Shown: piece by piece, positions 1-6,739 of the stretch | How the letters are laid out: each line of letters starts with the position of its first letter | How positions within the stretch are numbered: position 1 is the stretch's first letter | Source: Sphingobium wenxiniae | Lineage (GTDB): Bacteria; Pseudomonadota; Alphaproteobacteria; Sphingomonadales; Sphingomonadaceae | Length of the DNA: 64,000 nt | Assembly (NCBI RefSeq): GCF_007830065.1 | Contig: NZ_VLKK01000004.1 | Span: 124,001 to 188,000 of the forward strand | Reading direction: 5' to 3' | Notes under the pieces: model-generated | What the model was told of the DNA's origin: nothing | Database searches by the model: none | The model's input: the letters and a program-made list of their open reading frames with translations, nothing else | Translations under genes and position numbers: made by a program

Positions 1-1
1 C

Positions 2-1249
2 GATCACGCCTTTGAAGAATTGATGGCAGTGGAAGATCTGCCGCAATTCGACATTATTTCGCTGCACGGCATATGGTCGTGGATTTCGGCGGACGGCCGT
101 CAGTCAATTCTCAACATCCTGCATCGCAAATTGAAGCCCGGTGGAATCCTCTACATTAGCTATAATGTCACACCGGGCTGGTCGTCGGTCGTCCCGCTGC
201 GTCATTTGATGGCACAATATGCCAAAACGGCTGCCAAGGGCGATCTGTTGTCGAGGGTCGATCAGTCCATCGAGTTTGTCGAAAAAGTCATTGAGGATGG
301 CGCGTCCTATTTTTCGGCCAATCCTGCGCTTGCTCATCGGCTGGAAGCGATCAAGGGACAGGATCGCAATTATATAGCGCACGAATATTTCAACACATTT
401 TGGGACCCCATGCCGTTTTCCGCGGTCGCGGAAATTTTGGAAAGCGCAAAGCTCGGTTTCGCTGCTTCCGCCAATATATTGGATAATATCCCTTCGATCA
501 GCACGCCGGAAAAAGCGCGCCCTATCCTCGCACGGATCGATGATGTCAAATTACGTGAAACCACGCGCGATTATTTCGTCAATCAACAGTTTCGCCGCGA
601 TATTTTTGCCCGCGGCGTTCGCGTCATGTCGCACTATGAATTACTGGAAATTGCCGGGCAGCAATATTTCATGCTCCTTGGTGATCCTGCATCTCCACCT
701 TCCAAGATTGTGGCAGGGGCTGGTGAAGCCTCATTGCGGTCGGACATCTATGGTCCGTTGACCGACGCGCTCGCCAGCAGGCTTCTTGAACCGATAAGCG
801 TCGCGGAGTTGGAGGCGTCGCCAGCATGTAAAAAGCTTTCGCGCGCGCAAATCTGGGAAGCCCTGCTCATCCTTATGGCGCAGGGTTTTGTCGCTCCAGT
901 GCAAATTCCGGGGAGCCAAAGCGCCAGCCCCGGCGCCTCACGTAGGCTGAATGCACATATCTGCAAGCGCGCACAATATTCGGGCGATATTCAGCATCTG
1001 GCTGCCCCGACCATTGGCTCCGCTTTGCCTGTGAACCGGATCGAGCAGTTGTTCCTCCATGCCATCCATCAGGTTCACGACGATGCACCGGCATTCGTCC
1101 AGACCACCCTGACCGCTCAGGAACAGAGATTGGTCATCGATGGCAAGGAAATTGCTGATCCAGAGAAGATGGAGGCTCAACTCAGAAAGATGTTCGTTAA
1201 TTTCTCTGAAGAAAGATTGCCAGTTTTGAAGGCTGTGGGGGCCGTGTAA
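2..1249 (+). CDS. Class I SAM-dependent methyltransferase with C-terminal regulatory domain (5'-truncated)
   Basis: The reading frame is open back to the first base of the window, so the N-terminus is missing; 415 residues are visible. The segment beginning FDIISLHGIWSW and continuing to LKPGGILYISYNVTPGW is the middle of a class I methyltransferase fold. The rest (from about visible residue 110) fits the 'methyltransferase regulatory domain' seen in this family. Full-length relatives are around 500 residues, so about 100 residues, including the glycine-rich SAM motif I, lie upstream. The substrate is unknown; relatives are found near surface-polysaccharide genes, but no such context is visible. 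The gene is clearly less GC-rich than the housekeeping genes further on, which may reflect transfer. Family is fairly sure, function is not. Confidence 0.8.
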   Translation, partial: DHAFEELMAVEDLPQFDIISLHGIWSWISADGRQSILNILHRKLKPGGILYISYNVTPGWSSVVPLRHLMAQYAKTAAKGDLLSRVDQSIEFVEKVIEDGASYFSANPALAHRLEAIKGQDRNYIAHEYFNTFWDPMPFSAVAEILESAKLGFAASANILDNIPSISTPEKARPILARIDDVKLRETTRDYFVNQQFRRDIFARGVRVMSHYELLEIAGQQYFMLLGDPASPPSKIVAGAGEASLRSDIYGPLTDALASRLLEPISVAELEASPACKKLSRAQIWEALLILMAQGFVAPVQIPGSQSASPGASRRLNAHICKRAQYSGDIQHLAAPTIGSALPVNRIEQLFLHAIHQVHDDAPAFVQTTLTAQEQRLVIDGKEIADPEKMEAQLRKMFVNFSEERLPVLKAVGAV

Positions 1250-1445
1250 CACCAGTAATGGTCGAATATATTTTCGATTATTGCTATATTGTGGGGGATG
1301 AAAATGGAGAGTCGTCTATTCATATTGGATGTTTCCATTAATACCAAGAAAGATGATCTATACTGGAGGGGGTTGACCAGAATGGCAGGCGATGCTGCTG
1401 GTGAAGGAGCGGCGAACAGCCGCTTTCTGTAAGCGGTGCATCAGC

Positions 1446-1556
1446 ATGACCGACCTGCTTTTCTTCCTTGGCGGCCTATTGATGGGCGCCTTCATCGCAG
1501 CGGCCATATGTGTAGCTTGGGTATTTCGTATCTGGTCTGAAGACCAGGAAGCATAA
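1446..1556 (+). CDS. Possible small single-pass membrane peptide (36 aa)
   Basis: An ATG-started ORF of 36 codons encodes an uninterrupted hydrophobic stretch (LLFFLGGLLMGAFIAAAICV) followed by a tryptophan-rich, mixed-charge tail ending SEDQEA. This is the layout of a small inner-membrane peptide. No strong Shine-Dalgarno sequence precedes it. A second short ORF (1298-1432, 44 codons, no recognisable features) ends 13 bases upstream, so translational coupling is conceivable. It lies in a roughly 530-base gap between the truncated methyltransferase and the next clear gene. Composition is the only support; no family is recognised. Confidence 0.35.
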   Translation: MTDLLFFLGGLLMGAFIAAAICVAWVFRIWSEDQEA

Positions 1557-1595
1557 GCCCGGCCAACGTGCCTTAAACGAGCATTGGTCTGAATT

Positions 1596-1639
1596 ATTGC
1601 CGCCGCTGCGTATCTTTCAAGATATGCAGCGGCGGCAAT
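1596..1639. terminator. Long perfect stem-loop, possible bidirectional terminator
   Basis: A 14-bp perfect inverted repeat (1596-1609 with 1626-1639) is extended inward by a G-T wobble (1610/1625) and a further 6-bp match (1611-1616 with 1619-1624), leaving a two-base nominal loop. It follows the small ORF and precedes the gene at 1783. There is no long T-run on either side, so an intrinsic terminator is only one option; a transcript-stabilising hairpin or REP-type element is also possible. Apart from this and the two short ORFs, I see nothing in 1250-1782. Confidence 0.55.
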
Positions 1640-1782
1640 GAGCGTTGAATGGTAGATCCTTCTTATTGGCAATGCGGGGGCCTTTGCCCTACTCTTCCAT
1701 CGGCTGCGGCGCGATGGATCGCATCTGGAAATATCCGTCAATATCTGTCCTTGCCGTTCGTCAGGCGTTAAGGAGGGCGACG

Positions 1783-2706
1783 ATGCCCGACCGCCTGCGC
1801 TCCCTCGTCGCCCAAGAACTCGCCATGCCGGCCGATCCGCGCGCTGCCGCGATGGCGGTGGGGCTTGCCGCGCGCTACCCGCAAGCGGCGCGCGCGGTGC
1901 TCTTCTATGGTTCCTGCCTGCGGGAGGAGAATCTCGACGGGCGGATGCTCGATTTCTACCTGATCGTATCCGCCTATCGCGCCGCTTATGCCAAAAAATG
2001 GCTGGCGACCGCCAACCGCTTGGTCCCGCCCAATGTATTCCCCTTTGAGCACAGAGGCCTGATCGCCAAATATGCGGTGCTGTCGGAAGCCGATTTCGCG
2101 CGGCTTTGCAGCCTGGAAGCAGACAATGTGTCGGTCTGGGCACGCTTTGCCCAGCCGTCGCGGCTGCTCTGGGCGGCGGATGACCTTGCCCGGCAACGCG
2201 CCGTCGCCGCCATCGCCTCGGCCGCGCCGACGCTGCTGGAATTGACCATGCCGATGATGCCGCCGGGAACTGCTCCCGGCATCCTGGAACTGTGGAAAAC
2301 AGGCTTCACCCTCACCTACAATGCAGAATTGCGGGCGGAGCGGAAGGGCCGATCCTTCTCCATCGTCGATGGCGACCCGGACCGTTATGAGCGCTTCGGC
2401 CTGGCCGCTCTGGAAGAAATCGCGCGGCAGCGGGGCGTCGGACCGCATGGCGAAGTGACCGGCGTCCTGGCGCCCGATCAGGCGGCACGCCGCTGGCGCA
2501 CTTTGCAGCGGCGGGGAAAATGGCTGTCTGTCGTCCGCCTTGCCAAGGCCAGCTTCACCTATACGGGTGGGATCGACTATCTTGCCTGGAAGATCAACCG
2601 CCATGCAGGCACCGCGATAGAGATCAAGCCCTGGCAGCGCCGCTGGCCGCTGATCGGCGCGCTTACTCTGCTGCCGCGGCTGTTCCGGGGTGGCGCGATC
2701 CGTTGA
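1783..2706 (+). CDS. Hypothetical protein with possible nucleotidyltransferase-like fold (Tam41-like?)
   Basis: The 307-residue protein starts at ATG 1783, chosen because AAGGAGG at 1770-1776 lies six bases upstream; a longer TTG-started version has no such site. Near residue 45 it has VLFYGSCLR followed about a dozen residues later by LDFYLIV. This resembles the GS-x(n)-D-x-[DE] signature of polymerase-beta-type nucleotidyltransferases such as the Tam41 CDP-diacylglycerol synthases. The second acidic position, however, is tyrosine. The C-terminal third has basic and aromatic patches (KPWQRRWPLIGALTLLPRLF) that could contact membrane. Its last 44 bases overlap the convergent histidine kinase gene. 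The fold assignment is by eye and tentative; phospholipid or hopanoid metabolism is a guess from that resemblance. Confidence 0.55.
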   Translation: MPDRLRSLVAQELAMPADPRAAAMAVGLAARYPQAARAVLFYGSCLREENLDGRMLDFYLIVSAYRAAYAKKWLATANRLVPPNVFPFEHRGLIAKYAVLSEADFARLCSLEADNVSVWARFAQPSRLLWAADDLARQRAVAAIASAAPTLLELTMPMMPPGTAPGILELWKTGFTLTYNAELRAERKGRSFSIVDGDPDRYERFGLAALEEIARQRGVGPHGEVTGVLAPDQAARRWRTLQRRGKWLSVVRLAKASFTYTGGIDYLAWKINRHAGTAIEIKPWQRRWPLIGALTLLPRLFRGGAIR

Positions 2707-4654
2707 GCGCGTTGGAAAGCGCCACCGACAGCGCCGCCAGCGTATAGGGTTTGCGCAGCACCTCATATCCTGCGAAATCGGCGCTTTCCGCCGTGTCGCC
2801 CGCATATCCGGTCACGAACAGCACGGGCAGATGGGTATAGGCGCGGGACAAGGACCGGATCAGTTCGGGTCCGGTCATATCAGGCATCAGCACGTCCGTC
2901 AGGATGAGGCCGATGTCGCGATTGGCCGCCAGCAGCTTCACCGCCTTGTCGGGATGATCGCAGGCGAGCGGCAGGTGGCCGAGTTCCGAAAGGGCCGCCA
3001 TGGTCTGGCTGAGCACGCGCGGATCGTCCTCCACTACTAGAATGCGTGTCGGTGGGTGGAGGGTGGGTTCGCGTTCGACATCCGGCACGATGCTGTGCAA
3101 CTCGGTTTCCGCGACGATGCGGCGGGGCAGGTGGATCTGAACCGTGGTTCCCTTGCCCTCCTGTGATTCGATGCGGATTTCTCCCTCGCTCTGGCGCACG
3201 AAGCCGAAAATCTGGCTGAGGCCGAGACCGGTTCCCTTGCCCACGGGCTTGGTCGTGAAGAACGGTTCGAACACGCGGGCCAATATCTCCGGCGACATGC
3301 CGCAGCCATCGTCCTTCACCGTCAGCGTGACATAGTCCCCGGCAGGGCATTCCCCGACCTCATTCTCGGAAAGGCGGGTCTGGGTCGTTTCGATGGTGAG
3401 CTTGCCGCGTCCGTCCATGGCGTCGCGCGCATTGACGCACAGGTTCAGGATCGCATTCTCCATCTGCTGCTGGTCGACGAAGATGCGCCAGCCCTGGGCA
3501 TGATGACGAAAAGTCACGACGATCTGGTCGCCGATGGTGCGGTCGATCAATTCCTCCATGTCGCCCAGAAGGGCGTCCGGGTCCAGCGCGTTCGGCAGCA
3601 GCGGCTCCGACCGGGCGAAGGCCAGCAGGCGGCGGGTCAGCGCGGCGGCGCGATGCGCCCCTTCCATGGCGTTGGCCAGATGCCGGGACGCCTCCTCCGG
3701 TTTCAGCCTCAGCTTGCGCTTGGCCAGTTCCAGCCCACCGACGACGACCGCCAGCATATTATTGAAATCATGGGCGATCCCGCCGGTCAATTGGCCGATG
3801 GCGTCCATCTTCTGCATCTGGCGCAGATTTTCCTCGACGGCGGCGCGTTCGGCGGTTTCCTTCTTCAACAATTCATAGGCTTCGGACAATTCGATGGTCC
3901 GCGCGCTGACCGCCGCTTCCAGCCGATCGGCCCTGTCGGTTTCCGCCTCGGCCAGCCGCCGGGCATTGCGCCGTCCGGTATAGGCGGCGTTGGCCAGCCA
4001 TATCGCGCACAGCACGCTCACCAGCAGGGTCAGCCCCAGCAGGCGATAGGTTCGGCTGACCCAGGCGCTGCGATCACCGGCGATGCTGACCGCCAGGCTG
4101 CGTTCCGCCAGACGCTTGTTCTCCGCCTGTATCACGCTGTCCAGCAGGGTGGTGATCCGTTGCAGGTCTTCCGATTTGCCTGCCTGATGGAATTGCGCGA
4201 GCGCTCCCATCTTCTGGTCATAAGTCGTGCGCAGGCCGATCTGGCTCAGCGTCTTGCCGCGGACGATGAAGGCCTGTTGCAACTGCCGGACATTGTCTTG
4301 CTGCCAGCCCGATTCCCGCGTGGCATAGATCAACGATTTGATCTGGCTGGCCGCCGTGCGCCACTGGTCCTGAAACAGACGGCCCGTATCCGGGTCCATG
4401 CTGATGACGTAGCGGGCCAGCGTCACTTCCGCGCGGGCGGTCGTCGCCTGGAACGTGCGGGCGAGCGCGATGACTTCATAACTTTTCTGCTGTTCCGCCA
4501 GCGCCCGCGCGTGGTCGCGCGACGCGCTGCCCGCGCCATAAAGCAGGGCGCCCAGCGCCATGACAAGAAGGATCGCCAATGCCGGGGCGAAGGCGCGCCG
4601 AAGCTGCGACCGCCAGCCGGTTCTCTCATCTTCCATGAAATCGCCGTGCGCCAT
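2663..4654 (-). CDS. Hybrid sensor histidine kinase with C-terminal receiver domain
   Basis: The 663-residue protein has a transmembrane segment at about 24-43, an extracytoplasmic helical region (about 44-203, CHASE3-like in layout) and a second transmembrane segment at about 204-224. A coiled linker follows, then HisKA with the phospho-acceptor H295 (GGIAHDFNN). The ATPase domain shows an N-box near 404-413, DDGCGM at 448-453 and GKGTGLGL at 472-479. A receiver domain has acidic D543/D544, the phosphorylated D587 (TDVLMP) and K635. The built-in receiver means the output is either a phosphorelay or a missing response regulator; none lies adjacent. It may start at ATG 4654 or at M7; neither has a clear ribosome site. 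The ligand is unknown. It reads in the same direction as spt, 122 bases downstream. Confidence 0.93.
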   Translation of the reverse strand: MAHGDFMEDERTGWRSQLRRAFAPALAILLVMALGALLYGAGSASRDHARALAEQQKSYEVIALARTFQATTARAEVTLARYVISMDPDTGRLFQDQWRTAASQIKSLIYATRESGWQQDNVRQLQQAFIVRGKTLSQIGLRTTYDQKMGALAQFHQAGKSEDLQRITTLLDSVIQAENKRLAERSLAVSIAGDRSAWVSRTYRLLGLTLLVSVLCAIWLANAAYTGRRNARRLAEAETDRADRLEAAVSARTIELSEAYELLKKETAERAAVEENLRQMQKMDAIGQLTGGIAHDFNNMLAVVVGGLELAKRKLRLKPEEASRHLANAMEGAHRAAALTRRLLAFARSEPLLPNALDPDALLGDMEELIDRTIGDQIVVTFRHHAQGWRIFVDQQQMENAILNLCVNARDAMDGRGKLTIETTQTRLSENEVGECPAGDYVTLTVKDDGCGMSPEILARVFEPFFTTKPVGKGTGLGLSQIFGFVRQSEGEIRIESQEGKGTTVQIHLPRRIVAETELHSIVPDVEREPTLHPPTRILVVEDDPRVLSQTMAALSELGHLPLACDHPDKAVKLLAANRDIGLILTDVLMPDMTGPELIRSLSRAYTHLPVLFVTGYAGDTAESADFAGYEVLRKPYTLAALSVALSNALNGSRHPGTAAAAE

Positions 4655-4776
4655 GGTCTGTTACACTAGCCAAACGGTGTTGCGTGCGAAACAGCAACGG
4701 TTAAAGGTTGCATAAAAGACTGGAATTTGATCGCGCGCAAGGCTCGTCTGGTCGTGAATTAGCTGGCTCGCGCCGA

Positions 4777-6006
4777 TCAGCCGATGGCGCCGACCGTCCG
4801 GCCCGCCGCTTCGAACATGCCGATGATCTGCCCGACCTGCTCGTCGCTATGCTCCGCGCATAGTGAACAGCGCAGCAGGAAGGTGCCCGCCGGAGTTGCC
4901 GGAGGACGCGCCATATTGACGTAGAGGCCCAGTTCCAGCAACGCCTGCCATATCGCGACCGCCTGGACCTGATCGGTCAGGATCACGGCGATGATTGCCG
5001 ACTGCGGCTCCTTCGTCCCCAACGTGAAGCCGAGATCGGTGAGGCCCTTGTGCAGCCGCTTGCTGTTCTTCCAGAGATGCGCGCGCTTTTCGCCCGCGCT
5101 CATCAGTTTGCGGATGCTGGTCGCGGCGGTGGCGACCACGCTGGGCGGCAACGATGCGGTGAAGACATAGGGCCGGCAGACGAGGCGCATCACTTCGAAC
5201 TTCGGGTGGTTGGACACGCAGAAGCCGCCCACCGTGCCGACCGACTTGGAAAAAGTGCCGACGACGAAGTCCACATCCTTCTCGACGCCCTGCTCCTCGT
5301 AGACGCCCCGGCCGTTGGGACCGAAAAAGCCCATGCCATGCGCTTCGTCGACCAGGATCATGCAATTGGGATGCTTGCGGACGGCGGCCACCATGGCGGG
5401 CAGGGGGGCAACGTCGCCCAGCATCGAATAGACGCCCTCCAGCACCACCAGCTTGAGCGCATCGGCGGGCAGGCGGCCCAGGCGCTTGTCCAGATCCTCG
5501 ACGCTGTTGTGGCGGAAGCGCACGATTTCCGCGTCGCCCAGGAAGCAGCCGTCATAGATGGACGCATGGCTGTCCGCGTCCAGCACGACATAGTCGCCCT
5601 TGCCCGCCAGCGTCGAGATCATGCCCAGATTGGCCTGGTATCCGGTCGAAAAGACCATGGCGGAGGACGTGCCGTAGAACTCCTTCAGCGCCTCCTCGAC
5701 TTCCCTGTGTCCCTGATATGTGCCGTTGAGCACGCGGCTTCCCGTGGTTCCCGCGCCGAATTCGTCGAGCGCCTTCTTGCCCGCCGCGATGACATCCGGA
5801 TCGAACGTCATGCCCATATAATTATAGGTGCCGAGCAGGATGGTTTCCTTGCCCTTGATGATAGCCCGCGTGGGGGACAACACCTTGTCCATCACGATGG
5901 CGAAGGGATCGCGCACGCCTGTCGCCAGCAGCGCCTCGCGCTCCGCGATCAGGGGGTCGAACTTGGAAAACAGGTCGCGCGTTTGCGTGGCGGTGGCTTG
6001 CGTCAT
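4777..6006 (-). CDS. spt: Serine palmitoyltransferase (soluble, sphingomonad type)
   Basis: This pyridoxal-phosphate alpha-oxoamine synthase condenses L-serine with an acyl thioester to 3-ketodihydrosphingosine, the first step of sphingolipid synthesis. The 409-residue length and sequence closely follow the Sphingomonas paucimobilis enzyme as I recall it. K254 in GTFSKSVGT forms the Schiff base, D220 and H223 in VDEAHGMG contact the cofactor, and H147 in DSHAS stacks on the ring. The gene is directly downstream of a dedicated acyl carrier protein (52-base gap), so acyl-ACP rather than acyl-CoA may be the in vivo donor; that is inference. The product is cytosolic. The GS of FGAGTTGSRVLNG is typical of the family. 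KBL and HemA-type paralogues are excluded by the near-identity with known Spt motifs. Confidence 0.97.
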   Translation of the reverse strand: MTQATATQTRDLFSKFDPLIAEREALLATGVRDPFAIVMDKVLSPTRAIIKGKETILLGTYNYMGMTFDPDVIAAGKKALDEFGAGTTGSRVLNGTYQGHREVEEALKEFYGTSSAMVFSTGYQANLGMISTLAGKGDYVVLDADSHASIYDGCFLGDAEIVRFRHNSVEDLDKRLGRLPADALKLVVLEGVYSMLGDVAPLPAMVAAVRKHPNCMILVDEAHGMGFFGPNGRGVYEEQGVEKDVDFVVGTFSKSVGTVGGFCVSNHPKFEVMRLVCRPYVFTASLPPSVVATAATSIRKLMSAGEKRAHLWKNSKRLHKGLTDLGFTLGTKEPQSAIIAVILTDQVQAVAIWQALLELGLYVNMARPPATPAGTFLLRCSLCAEHSDEQVGQIIGMFEAAGRTVGAIG

Positions 6007-6058
6007 CTAAACTATCCCAATATCCGTGCGTCCGGCCGCACGAAGGAAATGCGCGGTT

Positions 6059-6301
6059 TCAGCCCTTGAGCTTCGCCACGGCGTCCACAAGCTGACCGAC
6101 GGTTTCGATTTCGGCCTGCATGTTCATGGTGATGATGATGTCGAATTCATCCTCGATCGCGGCCACGAAGTCCATCACGGTCAGGCTGTCCCATTCCAGA
6201 TCGCCCGCGAAGGTGGTGGCTTCGGTCAGGTCCACGCCTTTCTTGTTGAAAGGGGCGATCTGCGCCGCGACGCTGTCGAAAATCTGCTGGCGATCCGTCA
6301 T
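6059..6301 (-). CDS. Acyl carrier protein of the sphingolipid pathway
   Basis: An 80-residue acidic carrier protein with phosphopantetheine attachment at S39 in LEWDSLTVMDF. Start MTDRQQIF at 6301 was chosen because GAAGAG lies just upstream (6304-6312 region); a longer in-frame start at 6394 would add an unrelated 31-residue leader. The sequence differs from the general fatty-acid AcpP (the DSL is preceded by LEW, and the helix II context is FVAAIEDEFD). Being first in the two-gene unit with spt suggests it delivers acyl chains to serine palmitoyltransferase. No cognate acyl-ACP synthetase lies nearby in the window. Confidence 0.93.
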   Translation of the reverse strand: MTDRQQIFDSVAAQIAPFNKKGVDLTEATTFAGDLEWDSLTVMDFVAAIEDEFDIIITMNMQAEIETVGQLVDAVAKLKG

Positions 6302-6403
6302 TATCTCTTCAATCCATGATGGGAAGCAAAGCCCGCTTCTGGCAAGGGAATAAGGCGTCAATCGGGCAGCATCTGGCCTGAAAAACTCCGTCAAGCCGCG
6401 CGA

Positions 6404-6682
6404 TCAGCGGAAATTGTCGGCGTAAGCCTGAATTTTCAGAGCCTTGGGCGCCGACGGGATGACGGTATAGGCGATGCCTTCGCGTTCGGCATAGGCGCGC
6501 GCGGCGTCTTCGGAAGGGAAGGTCAGCGTCAATTGCTGCTTCATGTCGCCCGAACCGGCCCAGCCGGTCAGCGGATCGGGCGTCTTGGCTTCGGCGGGCG
6601 CATATTCCAGCACCCATTTACGGGTCAGCGCCTTGCCGGATTGCAGGGCGTTCTTCTGGATTTGATAGATGCGCGCGGTCAT
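6404..6682 (-). CDS. Complex I accessory subunit, NDUFS4 family
   Basis: The 92-residue protein begins MTARIYQIQKNALQSGK and has the family's hallmark WVLEY and PDPLTGW segments and a C-terminal ALKIQAYADNFR. These identify the NDUFS4 (ETC complex I subunit, PF04800) family, accessory subunits of alphaproteobacterial and mitochondrial NADH:ubiquinone oxidoreductase. It would act on the peripheral arm at the cytoplasmic membrane face. It stands apart from the nuo operon, as is usual in alphaproteobacteria. The length is normal for the bacterial form. It lies upstream of the spt/acp pair on the same strand with a 102-base gap, probably as a separate transcription unit. Confidence 0.93.
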   Translation of the reverse strand: MTARIYQIQKNALQSGKALTRKWVLEYAPAEAKTPDPLTGWAGSGDMKQQLTLTFPSEDAARAYAEREGIAYTVIPSAPKALKIQAYADNFR

Positions 6683-6739
6683 CGCGTGAAAGACTCCGTG
6701 AAATCGTGGAGCCGCGTTGCACCAGCGGGCGGGGCTTCG

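Noticed and set aside
5050..6069. 339-codon open frame on the plus strand
   Set aside because: Antisense shadow of spt.
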